In this document: positions 1-6,665 of the stretch, piece after piece
Layout: every line of letters starts with the position of its first letter
How positions within the stretch are numbered: position 1 is the first letter of the stretch
Source of the DNA: a bacterium
GTDB taxonomy: Bacteria > Actinomycetota > Thermoleophilia > Solirubrobacterales > 70-9
Assembly: GCA_002919115.1 (NCBI GenBank)
Contig: PKER01000228.1
Span: forward strand, 1 to 9,667
Direction of reading: 5' to 3'
DNA length: 9,667 nucleotides
The notes under the pieces: model-generated
What the model was told of the DNA's origin: nothing
Databases searched by the model: none
What the model saw: the letters and a program-made list of their open reading frames with translations, nothing else
Translations under genes and position numbers: made by a program

Positions 1-501
1 GCGACCTTCTACGAGCTCTTCCGCAACAAGGAGGAGTGCTTCGTCGGCGCGATCGAGCTTCAGCTCCGCCGACTGATGAACGCCGTCGCGCCGGCGTTCC
101 GCGAGGCCGACGAGTGGCCCGACCGCGTCGAGAACGCGATCGCGGCGCTACTCGACTTCATCGTCGAAGAGCCGGAGTACGCGCGGATGAGCATGCTCGA
201 GGCCTACGCGGCCGGCCCCGCAGCGTACGACCGCTACAGCACCGGCTGGCGGCTCTTCATCGCGATGATGGACGAGGGGCGCAACTACGCGCGCTTCGCG
301 CTGCCGCCCAACACGGGCCGCGCGGCCCTGGGCGCGGCCGAGCAGCTGATCGTCGACGAGATGCTGGCCGGCCGCACGCACCGCGTCAGGACGCTCCTGC
401 CGACCATCCTGTTCGTGATCCTCCTCCCGTACCTCGGCATGGAGGAAGCGCTGCTCCGCTCCCGCGCGGCCGCGGAGCGCCGCCAGAGCGCGGTCGCCTA
501 G
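1..501 (+). CDS. TetR/AcrR-family transcriptional regulator, C-terminal part (5' truncated by window edge)
   Basis: The reading frame is open from base 1 and ends in TAG at 499-501. The first visible residues, ATFYELFRNKEECF, are the end of the recognition helix and the following helix of a TetR DNA-binding domain; the same block appears in the two other regulators of this window. About 140 residues of the all-helical ligand-binding and dimerisation domain follow, with the family-style blocks WPDRVENAIAALL, EPEYARMSMLEA, AAGP, MMDEGR and a hydrophobic last helix (ILFVILLPYLG). The ATG at 76 is internal and not the real start. The gene is a predicted cytoplasmic one-component regulator; the ligand and targets cannot be read. 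It lies 140 bp upstream of, and in tandem with, a paralogue, so local duplication is likely. Confidence 0.9.
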   Translation, partial: ATFYELFRNKEECFVGAIELQLRRLMNAVAPAFREADEWPDRVENAIAALLDFIVEEPEYARMSMLEAYAAGPAAYDRYSTGWRLFIAMMDEGRNYARFALPPNTGRAALGAAEQLIVDEMLAGRTHRVRTLLPTILFVILLPYLGMEEALLRSRAAAERRQSAVA

Positions 502-564
502 GAAACGCCTTCGTCCACCAAATCGCCCGGCGGACTGGCGGGTCCGGACGCGGTGCGATACCTT

Positions 565-586
565 CCATGAACTCGGGAGTTCATGG
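565..586. promoter_or_regulatory. Perfect inverted repeat, probable TetR operator
   Basis: The arms CCATGAACTC and GAGTTCATGG are exact reverse complements separated by 2 bp. The site lies 64 bp after the stop of the first TetR gene and ends 55 bp before the GTG start of the second, followed by an AT-rich patch (TAAATA, 587-592) and a direct repeat TACACC-N2-TACACC (591-604). Arm length and near-zero spacer fit a dimeric TetR operator better than a terminator: a 2-nt loop is too tight and there is no T-run. The simplest inference is autoregulation of the downstream TetR gene. Confidence 0.6.
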
Positions 587-641
587 TAAATACACCGGTA
601 CACCACCGTCCCCCGGGGGCATTCGCGAACGGGGTCCGCGC

Positions 642-1334
642 GTGACCACGCACGCTGACCGTCGGCGCCTGCCAAGCGGTCGCCACGGTCTCCCGCGCGC
701 CTACATCGTCCGGGACCAGCGCGAGCGTTTGCTCGAAGCGATGGTGCAGGTGGCCTCCAGCAAGGGGTACGAGGCGACGACCGTCGCCGACGTGATCCGC
801 GAGGCGGGGGTGTCGCGGACGACCTTCTACCAGCTCTTCTCCGACAAGGAGGACTGCTTCCTGCAGGCGTACGACGCCGTCTTCGACGTGGTCCTGCATC
901 GGGTCGAGCACGCCTACCGCTCCTACGAGGGGCCCTGGCCCGAGCGCATCCACGCCGGCCTGGCGGCGATGGTGGACCTCCTCGCCCAAGAGGCCGAGAT
1001 CGCCCGCATGGTGATGGTCGAGGGGGTCACCGCCGGGCAGAAGCCCCGGCAACGCTACCGCGAGGCGCTCAACCGCTTCCTGCCCTTCCTCGACGAGGGC
1101 CGGGCATCGTCGGAGTACTCCCAGCAGCTGCCCGCCGCGACATCGCGCCTAGCGGTAGGCGCAGCGACCACGCTGATCTTCGACGAGGTCTCCAGCGGGC
1201 GCACCAAGACCCTTCCGAAGGTACTGCCCGAGATCGTCTTCGCGGTGCTCATGCCGTTCCTCGGTCCCGAGCGGGCAGCCGAGGAGATGCGCAAACAGAT
1301 CGCCCCGCCGCCCTTCGAGCTGTCGGCGACCTGA
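642..1334 (+). CDS. TetR/AcrR-family transcriptional regulator
   Basis: A complete 230-residue protein, the usual size for the family. Residues 12-19 carry the arm SGRHGLPR. A helix-turn-helix spans about residues 25-72 (LLEAMVQVASSKGYEATTV, then the recognition helix VSRTTFYQLF and SDKEDCF). The rest is the helical effector and dimerisation domain, with WPERI, IARMVMVEG, LDEGR, TLIFDEV and a hydrophobic last helix (IVFAVLMPFLG). The GTG at 642 was chosen because it gives the same arm length as the paralogue at 9178. An in-frame ATG at 567 lies inside the perfect inverted repeat and would add a non-conserved leader. The ribosome-binding site is weak (GGGG, 631-634). Predicted cytoplasmic repressor, likely autoregulated through the repeat at 565-586; ligand unknown. 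It is tandem to the truncated TetR gene. Confidence 0.93.
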   Translation: MTTHADRRRLPSGRHGLPRAYIVRDQRERLLEAMVQVASSKGYEATTVADVIREAGVSRTTFYQLFSDKEDCFLQAYDAVFDVVLHRVEHAYRSYEGPWPERIHAGLAAMVDLLAQEAEIARMVMVEGVTAGQKPRQRYREALNRFLPFLDEGRASSEYSQQLPAATSRLAVGAATTLIFDEVSSGRTKTLPKVLPEIVFAVLMPFLGPERAAEEMRKQIAPPPFELSAT

Positions 1335-1349
1335 GCCGCCGCAGCGAGA

Positions 1350-1385
1350 GGGCCCGCGTGGGGAAGGAATCTGACACGCGGACCC
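1350..1385. terminator. Hairpin just after the TetR gene, possible terminator
   Basis: GGGCCCGCGTG (1350-1360) faces CACGCGGACCC (1375-1385) across a 14-nt loop, starting 16 bp after the TetR stop codon. Read on the plus strand the stem has one C-A mismatch; on the minus strand that pair becomes a G-U wobble and the stem is fully paired. No T-run follows on either side, so intrinsic termination is uncertain. Confidence 0.35.
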
Positions 1386-1396
1386 CCTCATGGGAT

Positions 1397-1413
1397 CCGT
1401 CACCCGGTGACGG
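1397..1413. repeat. 17-bp inverted repeat
   Basis: CCGTCACC and GGTGACGG are perfect 8-bp arms around a single C. It lies 62 bp after the TetR stop and could be an operator or part of a structured RNA. A partial second copy of one arm (GTGACGG) is at 1483-1489. Role unknown. Confidence 0.4.
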
Positions 1414-1554
1414 GCGCAGACCCCTGGAGAACTGAGGCGACTCGCGCCGTTCGTGGAGGAGTTGGCGCGCTCCGCCGTGCCCGTGACGGTGAGGAGGAAG
1501 GATCTCCGCCGCGAGCGCTCCCGTGTTCGGGATGCGCCCATTATAAACGCGTGA
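1411..1554 (+). pseudogene. Possible remnant of a protein-coding 3' end
   Basis: One frame is open from just after a TGA at 1408-1410 to the TGA at 1552-1554. It reads TPGELRRLAPFVEELARS, then AVPVTVRRKDLRRERSRV, and ends IINA. Third positions are strongly G/C, and the segment looks like the C-terminus of a real protein. It has no ATG, no convincing start codon or ribosome-binding site, and no identified family. It may be a decayed gene tail or chance reading in GC-rich DNA. Confidence is low. Confidence 0.2.
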
Positions 1555-1567
1555 TTCTATAAATCAA
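1540..1567 (-). promoter_or_regulatory. Near-consensus minus-strand promoter (TTGATT-N16-TATAAT)
   Basis: On the minus strand, TTGATT (1562-1567) and a perfect TATAAT (1540-1545) are separated by 16 bp, in an AT-rich island unlike its surroundings. Transcription would start near 1533 and run leftward through the hairpin-rich gap into the 3' end of the TetR gene. No minus-strand protein gene follows, so it would drive a noncoding or antisense RNA if active. Alternatively the AT-rich block serves the plus-strand gene at 1661. Confidence 0.4.
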
Positions 1568-1622
1568 GGATTTCCTCCCGGGGATCGCCGCGAATTTCGT
1601 AAACATCGTGTCCGGAAAGCGG

Positions 1623-1658
1623 TACCTTGCCGGGTGGGTACGAACCCCGAGGGAGGAG
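1623..1658 (+). promoter_or_regulatory. Candidate -10 element and start-deciding ribosome-binding site of the sensor gene
   Basis: TACCTT (1623-1628) fits the TANNNT type of actinobacterial -10 and would place transcription start near 1635. GGGAGGAG (1651-1658) is a strong Shine-Dalgarno sequence directly before the GTG at 1661. It selects that start over the GTG at 1634, which has no such site. No good -35 is visible. Confidence 0.4.
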
Positions 1659-1660
1659 TC

Positions 1661-2929
1661 GTGGGAGAGAACGAAGCTCCGGGCAGGGCCCGGCGGGAGT
1701 ACAGGAATGCCGTCGCGGACGTGACGCGCACGCTCGGGGACGGGTGCGTGGCTTTCACGCTGGCCGACGGCGAGGCCCAGGTCGAGGCGATCGAGCACCG
1801 CGACGTCGCCAAGCGGGATCAGCTCGCCCAGGTCCTCGCCGATCCCAGCGAGACAGCGGAGACCGCGTGCTGGATCGGGCAGGTCGCCGCCGCGGGCTAC
1901 GCGGTCTCCTTCGACCTCGCCGCCTCCGGTTCCTCGCCGGTCGGCGAGCGGGTCGCGGAGGTCGCGGGCTACGCGGCCCTGGCGGCGACCGAGGACGGTG
2001 CGTTGCTCGCGCTTCGCGACGCGACCGGGCGCAAGTACACCGCGGCCGAGCGGGCATCGCTCGACTCGATCCTGCACCGCCACTGCGGAGGGCCGGACCG
2101 CACCCTGCGCGGGCGCGCCCTCGACGCCGACGTGCCGATGTGGGTGGTGGACTCGCGCAAGCGCGTGCGCAAGGCGAACCAGGCGTTCAGCGAGATCGTC
2201 GGCCTGCCGGTCGCGCGGATCGTCGGGATGCCGCTCGCGGAGCTGCTCGAGCGGGGGGCGCAGGCGCCGCGCCCCGACGGCCAGCCGGAGGACCGCGCGG
2301 TGATCCGCGCTGACGGCGCGAGGCGCTGGCTGCAGGTACACGCGCGCCCGGTCGCCGGCGAGCGGGAGGACTGCGTCACCGTGTACACGGGCTTCGACGT
2401 CACCGAGCGGCGCGAGCGCGAGGTCAAGGCACGCGTGGCGCACGACTGCGAGCGCATGCTGCGCTCCTTCGCCGAGTTCCTGCTCACGCAGCCGCCGGCC
2501 GATGAGGTCCGTCGCGCGGCGACCGCGCTCGTCGCCCAGCAGTTCGGGGCGCCGCTCGTGACACTGGCCGCGGTGACGCGCTCCCTCGACGAGGGCGTGA
2601 TCCTCTCCGAATCGGGGCCGATCGCCGACCCGGAGGCCGACCGGCGCCGTCAGCGGATCGAGGTGCCCGAACGCTGTCTCGGGCACGAGACGATGAGCAG
2701 CGGGGAGCTCGTGGTCGTGAACGACTACGGCGACCCGAACGGGTACCTGCTGCCGGGGCCCGTGTCGCTGCGAGCAGGCGCGCGCAGCGGCGCCTGCGTC
2801 CCGGTGGCGGAGTCCGCGTGCCTCGCGGTGCTGCGTCGCGAGCCCGGCGCGATCACCCCCCAGGAGACCGAGTTCCTCGAGGGCGTCGCGCGGATGCTCT
2901 CCACGCGCGTGGATCTGGTCGCGCCCTGA
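1661..2929 (+). CDS. GAF-PAS-GAF sensory protein without an output domain
   Basis: The protein has 422 residues. Residues about 13-140 look like a GAF domain (LGDGCVAFTLADGEAQ near the start; YTAAERASLDSILHR at the end). Residues about 155-250 are a PAS domain with its C-terminal strands: MWVVDSRKRVRKANQAFSEI, then VGMPLAELL, RADGARRWLQVHARPV and GFDVTERRERE. Residues about 262-418 resemble a second, divergent GAF domain ending in the typical helix ITPQETEFLEGVARML. There is no signal peptide, membrane segment, kinase, GGDEF, EAL, phosphatase or DNA-binding domain, so the protein probably senses in the cytoplasm and acts through a partner. The ligand is unknown. GTG 1661 was chosen for its Shine-Dalgarno; GTG 1634 is the alternative and would add nine residues. 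The gene stands alone and ends 7 bp before a convergent lipoprotein gene. Confidence 0.85.
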   Translation: MGENEAPGRARREYRNAVADVTRTLGDGCVAFTLADGEAQVEAIEHRDVAKRDQLAQVLADPSETAETACWIGQVAAAGYAVSFDLAASGSSPVGERVAEVAGYAALAATEDGALLALRDATGRKYTAAERASLDSILHRHCGGPDRTLRGRALDADVPMWVVDSRKRVRKANQAFSEIVGLPVARIVGMPLAELLERGAQAPRPDGQPEDRAVIRADGARRWLQVHARPVAGEREDCVTVYTGFDVTERREREVKARVAHDCERMLRSFAEFLLTQPPADEVRRAATALVAQQFGAPLVTLAAVTRSLDEGVILSESGPIADPEADRRRQRIEVPERCLGHETMSSGELVVVNDYGDPNGYLLPGPVSLRAGARSGACVPVAESACLAVLRREPGAITPQETEFLEGVARMLSTRVDLVAP

Positions 2930-2936
2930 GCGGTCG

Positions 2937-3572
2937 CTAGGGGAGCGCGGTCCCGTCGATGCCCGCGACGCGCCAGCCGTCGTCCTCGCGCGCGGTGAGG
3001 ATGAACGAGCGCGGGCGCTTGGGCACCTTGTAGACCGCCAGGCCGCGGTCGCCGTCGACGCGGAAACGGCTGAACTCGATCGCGCCGTAGTCAGGCGCGC
3101 CCTTGCTGCTGAAGACGTTCGCGGCGTGCTGGAGGAAGGTCTCGCAGCCGCCCTCAACCCCGGACTCCTCGAACATGCGCTCGAGCTCCTCGATCGTCGC
3201 GGTCGAGAGCCACTCGCACGCGGCCGCGGGGTCCCCGTCGGCCAACGCGGCGAAGTACGACTTCACGGCCACGATCATCGCCTTGCGATCCTCGTCGCTC
3301 GCGGGCTCCCCGATGTCCTGGATGCGGCCGCTGTCGGCGTCATCCCCGTCCTCGCCCGCCCCGTGATCGCCGCCGGAGTCGTCCGAGCCTCCCGGTTCGC
3401 CGGATCCGCCGGAGCCGTCAGCCGCGCCGTCGGCGTCGGACCCCTCCGGGGTCGCGGCGGCCGGTTCCGGCTGGTCCGGCTCTTCGTCCGATCCGCCACA
3501 GGCGGCTACGAGTAACACCAACAGCGCCGCGACGGCGAGCGCGACGATCGCTCGAAGCCCCTGCTCTCTCAC
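2937..3572 (-). CDS. Secreted lipoprotein with acidic linker and NTF2-like C-terminal domain
   Basis: The protein has 211 residues. A lipoprotein signal peptide ends in LLVLLVAAC, so Cys25 is the expected lipidated residue and the mature protein should be tethered to the outer face of the membrane. Residues 26-82 form a flexible linker of Gly, Ser, Ala, Asp and Glu, with about 18 acidic residues and no Lys or Arg. Residues about 94-211 look like a small NTF2/lumazine-binding-like domain: AVKSYFAALADGDPAAACEW, then a helix, then strands with RFRVDGDRGLAVYKV and DDGWRVAGIDG. Cys119 and Cys143 could form a disulfide. The domain call rests on pattern only; function unknown. The GTG start has GAGGGAGGAG at 3581-3590, 8 nt upstream. 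The gene faces the sensor gene and lies downstream of the secreted-protein pair, but probably has its own promoter. Confidence 0.88.
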   Translation of the reverse strand: MREQGLRAIVALAVAALLVLLVAACGGSDEEPDQPEPAAATPEGSDADGAADGSGGSGEPGGSDDSGGDHGAGEDGDDADSGRIQDIGEPASDEDRKAMIVAVKSYFAALADGDPAAACEWLSTATIEELERMFEESGVEGGCETFLQHAANVFSSKGAPDYGAIEFSRFRVDGDRGLAVYKVPKRPRSFILTAREDDGWRVAGIDGTALP

Positions 3573-3605
3573 CCTGATCGCTCCTCCCTCACAAGCTCAC
3601 ACCGC

Positions 3606-3623
3606 AATATAGAACACGGTGTT
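3606..3623 (-). promoter_or_regulatory. Promoter -10 with adjacent inverted repeat for the lipoprotein gene
   Basis: On the minus strand, TATATT (3606-3611) matches five of six -10 positions and would give a leader of about 27 nt before the GTG at 3572. AACAC and GTGTT (3613-3623) form a short inverted repeat around one base, directly upstream of the -10, where a repressor could block access. No clear -35 is seen. Confidence 0.4.
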
Positions 3624-3644
3624 TATCGGCAGGGACGAAAGGCT

Positions 3645-3687
3645 GGGGGCGCCCCGCCGGCCTACCCGCGACCGCCGAGGCGCCCCC
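3645..3687 (-). terminator. Candidate terminator after the secreted-protein pair
   Basis: GGGGGCGCC (3645-3653) and GGCGCCCCC (3679-3687) are perfect complements around a 25-nt loop, starting 6 bp after the stop of the four-module protein gene. Read on the minus strand, a short T-containing stretch follows (CCTTTCGT). The long loop and weak T-run make efficiency uncertain. Confidence 0.45.
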
Positions 3688-3693
3688 ACCAGC

Positions 3694-6624
3694 TCAGCCG
3701 ATCCCGGCCCGGATCGCCGCCGCGCGCTGGGCCAGGCGCTTGGCCTTGGCGCGCTTGGCCTTGGCGCGGGCGCGCAGGCGCTTGGCCCGCTTGCCGGAGG
3801 CGCGCTTGGCCTTGGCCGCGAGCTTGGCCGCCTGCTTGCGCAGCTTGGCCGCGCGCTTCTCGAGCTGGGCTGCGCGCTGCGCCGCGCAGGCGTCCGCCTC
3901 GAGCGGGGCCTCGAAGACCAGGCGGTGGTTGGCCTGGGAGCGGATCGCGACCCTGCTTTCGCTGTTGCGGCACATGTTGCGCGAGTTGACGAGCAGGCCG
4001 CCCTCGCCGCCCTCGATCGTGAGCGTGAAGGTGCCCACGGGGACGTCGGGGATGGTCGCGAACGTCGTGCGGATCCGCTGCTCGTCCTCGTTTTGGTCGA
4101 TCACGCCGACCAGGTCGATCTCGACCAGGCCGTTCAGGTCGGCGACCAGGTCGGGCAGCGGGTTGTCCGAGCTGCGCAGATAGACCGGGCCCTCCAGGGG
4201 CTCGGGCAGGATCGGCGTCTCGGCGACCGCGTAGCCCACCCTGCTCTCCTCGGGGCACTCTCCCGCCTCGTACTGCGGGCGCGTGCAGATGTTGGCGAGG
4301 TTCGCGTGGTCGAGGAACATGCCGTCGGGCAGGGTGACGCGCACGTAGTCGAGGTTCGCATCGCCCTCGCGGGTGGCGAGGGTGGTGGTGAGCTCGGGGT
4401 GCGCGTTGCGCTTGACGTCCTGCTCGCCCGCGACGCCGACCGAGAAGGAGGGCGCGAAGGGCAGCGAGCCGCAGCCCGCCACCTGGAAGTGGCGGGAGAG
4501 CTCGGCGCTTTGGCCGTGCACGCTCACGGCCTCGCCCGTGACCTGCGTCGGCTCGCAGCTGGTCGGCGCGATGGTGAACTCGGGCCGGTCGAGCAGGACG
4601 CGCAGGTCGCGGATGCGCAGCGGGATGCCCTCGAGGATCGTGGGCAGCTCCTCGCTGACCACGCGCAGCTGGGCGGTGGTCTTGTCGACGTAGACCGCGG
4701 CGCGCACGTTGACCGTGCCCAAATCGAGCGGGCCGGCCACGGCGGGCACCTCGAAGGCGAGGCTCAGGGGAGCCTCCTGCTCGGGCCCGGCGCCGTCGGG
4801 GTCGAAGGGCCCGGCGAGGTAGGCCTCGCTGCCCTCGACGTAGTAGGGGTTGGCGCCGGCGCCCACGCCGACCTCGACGCGGCCCACCTTGGAGGCCTCA
4901 TCGCAGGCGCCGATCTCGGCGTCGGCGGGATCGCAGAGCGGCACCTGGCTCATGTTGGCGGTCACGCCCTCGGGCGGGACGACCTCGGTGGCCAGCAGCT
5001 CCTGGTGGCCGTCGGGCCGGGTGAGGCGGAAGACGAAGGGCGTGTAGGCGCCCGCCGCCGGGGTTGCCACGCCGCCGTCGAAGCCCGGCTCGAAGGGCCG
5101 CTCGGCCGGGGTGGCGGGGCAATCGCCGCCGCTCGCCGCCTGGGTGATCTCAAACGAGTCGGTGCGCTCGACCACGGCCCCCGACCAGGCCGTGAACTCG
5201 GCCTCGACGCTCTTCGTGCCGCACGTGGGCGGGTTGACGAGCGGCGCGCGCTGGCCGCCCTTGAACTCCAGCACCATCGAGTCGAACGGCAGCTGCGGGT
5301 TGTCGTCGAAGGTGGTCACCAGCTGACCCGTGTCGGGGTCGGTCGTGATCTCGCCCGGCAGCTTGAGCTGCACGCCGCCGCCGGCCGGGGTCAGGTAGAC
5401 CGCCAGGGTCGAGCCGAACGGGTTGTTGTCCTGCTCGGCGAGGTAGATCGAGCCGGTCATGAGCTCGGACTGCAGCGGCGAGTCGAGCTCCACGGTGCCG
5501 ATCTTCGAGGCCTCCGGGCAGGCGATCGGGTCGTCGGTGCCCAGGCCGATCTGCTCGGGGGAGCAGGCCTCAAGGCCGCTGGCGACGCTCGGGTTGATCG
5601 CGGTGCCCTCGGGGAGCGTCACCACGGCCTTGTCCAGGGTCGCGGTGCTACGGCCCGTCGGGCTCGAGTTGTTGGTCGCGGTGAGCTCGATCCGGTAGCC
5701 CGACGGCGTATCCGCGCGCTTGCTCGACGGCTGCACGTCGATCTGGGGCTCGAACTCGAGCGCGTCGCACTCGGTGAGGGGCGGGGCTTCGTACTCGGCC
5801 TCGATCCAGGCCTCGTCCGGGTCGTCGGCCTCGATCCAGTCCTGCCAGGAGCGGGTACGCATGCGCGTGACCTGCGGCTCCGAGCAGTCGCTGCCGTTGG
5901 ACATGAAGGCCTTATGCGGAGCGCCCGATGGACACGGCGTCATCGTGCCGTCGATGCACATCCCGGTCAGCGGCGAGATGCGCTCCATGTCGAAGTCCGA
6001 GCTGGCCGGCACGCCCCACAGGTTCAGCTCGGTGCCGTAGAACGGCAGCGCCGAGCTGTTGTTGAGGATCTTCATGCGCAGGCCGTGATCGTCCGGCCGC
6101 ACGCTCGCGTTGATGAAGACCGGCACGGAGACCGCGACGAACGCGAACTGCGCCGGCACGCCCGGCGGCGGTTCCATGTTGTGGACGGGGAACTTGAGGT
6201 CGTTGAACGTGGTCTTCAGCACCATCGTGCCGACCACCGTGCCGGGGGCGCACCTCGTCCCAGCCACCTCGCCATCCATGTCGAGCAGATCCTCCTGGGC
6301 GCACTGCGGCACGTTCTGCGGGTTGCCGCCGAAGCCCGGGGGCAGGTCGACGATCACGTCCTTGACGTTGCCGTCGGGAATCGGAAAGCCCTGCTGGTTG
6401 GTCGTGGTCGTGAACTCGATGACGTTCTGAGCCACGTGCGGGTGAGCGCCGGCGCGCAGCTCGGGATCCCCGTTCTTGTCGAACGCGGGCGCCTCGAAGT
6501 TGGCGATCTCGAAATCAGCCGCCGCCGTCCCCGGCCCCGCCAGCGCCAGGCCGGCGCAGGCCGCCACCGCACAGGCGGCGAGCCTGCGCAGGCGCGCGAG
6601 GGGCTTTGCCTTCTTCGTCTTCAT
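3694..6624 (-). CDS. Secreted four-module Cys-rich repeat protein with basic C-terminal tail
   Basis: The protein has 976 residues. A signal peptide (KTKKAKPLARLRR, hydrophobic core, then GPGTAAA) is probably cut after residue 36. Four related modules follow. Each has a (L/P)P-(P/E/D)G turn near residues 94, 337, 550 and 765, a pair of Cys 10-17 residues apart (108/125, 354/369, 564/574, 780/790), and a third Cys about 95-116 residues later (223, 468, 690, 885). Three modules also carry an SK(I/V)G- or SRVG-type motif at the second Cys. From Cys913 to the end lies a tail with about 24 Lys/Arg and one acidic residue. I recognise the module style (CPEASKIGTVEL, NPFGSTLAVYL, VPAVAGPLDLGTVNVRAAV) from Thermoleophilia exported proteins of unknown function. 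ATG 6624 was chosen because AGGAAC lies 9 nt upstream, exactly as in the upstream gene. A GTG at 6669, overlapping the upstream stop and preceded by GAGGAGG, is a real alternative. Confidence 0.85.
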   Translation of the reverse strand: MKTKKAKPLARLRRLAACAVAACAGLALAGPGTAAADFEIANFEAPAFDKNGDPELRAGAHPHVAQNVIEFTTTTNQQGFPIPDGNVKDVIVDLPPGFGGNPQNVPQCAQEDLLDMDGEVAGTRCAPGTVVGTMVLKTTFNDLKFPVHNMEPPPGVPAQFAFVAVSVPVFINASVRPDDHGLRMKILNNSSALPFYGTELNLWGVPASSDFDMERISPLTGMCIDGTMTPCPSGAPHKAFMSNGSDCSEPQVTRMRTRSWQDWIEADDPDEAWIEAEYEAPPLTECDALEFEPQIDVQPSSKRADTPSGYRIELTATNNSSPTGRSTATLDKAVVTLPEGTAINPSVASGLEACSPEQIGLGTDDPIACPEASKIGTVELDSPLQSELMTGSIYLAEQDNNPFGSTLAVYLTPAGGGVQLKLPGEITTDPDTGQLVTTFDDNPQLPFDSMVLEFKGGQRAPLVNPPTCGTKSVEAEFTAWSGAVVERTDSFEITQAASGGDCPATPAERPFEPGFDGGVATPAAGAYTPFVFRLTRPDGHQELLATEVVPPEGVTANMSQVPLCDPADAEIGACDEASKVGRVEVGVGAGANPYYVEGSEAYLAGPFDPDGAGPEQEAPLSLAFEVPAVAGPLDLGTVNVRAAVYVDKTTAQLRVVSEELPTILEGIPLRIRDLRVLLDRPEFTIAPTSCEPTQVTGEAVSVHGQSAELSRHFQVAGCGSLPFAPSFSVGVAGEQDVKRNAHPELTTTLATREGDANLDYVRVTLPDGMFLDHANLANICTRPQYEAGECPEESRVGYAVAETPILPEPLEGPVYLRSSDNPLPDLVADLNGLVEIDLVGVIDQNEDEQRIRTTFATIPDVPVGTFTLTIEGGEGGLLVNSRNMCRNSESRVAIRSQANHRLVFEAPLEADACAAQRAAQLEKRAAKLRKQAAKLAAKAKRASGKRAKRLRARAKAKRAKAKRLAQRAAAIRAGIG
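3776..3801. repeat. Tail-coding repeat, copy 1 (pairs with 6772-6797)
   Basis: This 26-bp stretch matches 6772-6797 at 24 of 26 positions; the two differences are adjacent. It encodes the minus-strand peptide core ASGKRAKRL in the basic tail of the four-module protein. Near-identity of DNA in otherwise unrelated genes suggests a shared or converted tail module. Confidence 0.6.
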
Positions 6625-6665
6625 CTGACTTGCGTTCCTCCCGTTGTTCTCCCTCGCTCGCCGGC

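Larger units (their letters stand above)
1335..1660. other. Intergenic region between the TetR regulator and the sensor protein
   Basis: The 326 bp hold no convincing complete gene. The left two thirds are GC-rich with several stem-forming repeats (1350-1385, 1397-1413, CGCGCC/GGCGCG at 1443-1469, CCCG-N4-CGGG at 1520-1531). The right third is an AT-rich island (1540-1567) followed by the presumed promoter and leader of the sensor gene. Confidence 0.6.

Noticed and set aside
36..641. Upstream extension of the second TetR gene
   Set aside because: The frame stays open to base 36 only because of high GC. It overlaps the first TetR gene in another frame, and the arm layout points to GTG 642.
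1335..1560. Possible riboswitch in the hairpin-rich gap
   Set aside because: Compared by eye with glycine and cobalamin riboswitch motifs on both strands; the conserved cores were not found.
1541..3157. Minus-strand open frame of 538 codons opposite the sensor gene
   Set aside because: It would overlap both the GAF-PAS-GAF gene and the lipoprotein gene, and its product is Arg/Ala/His-rich with no domain.
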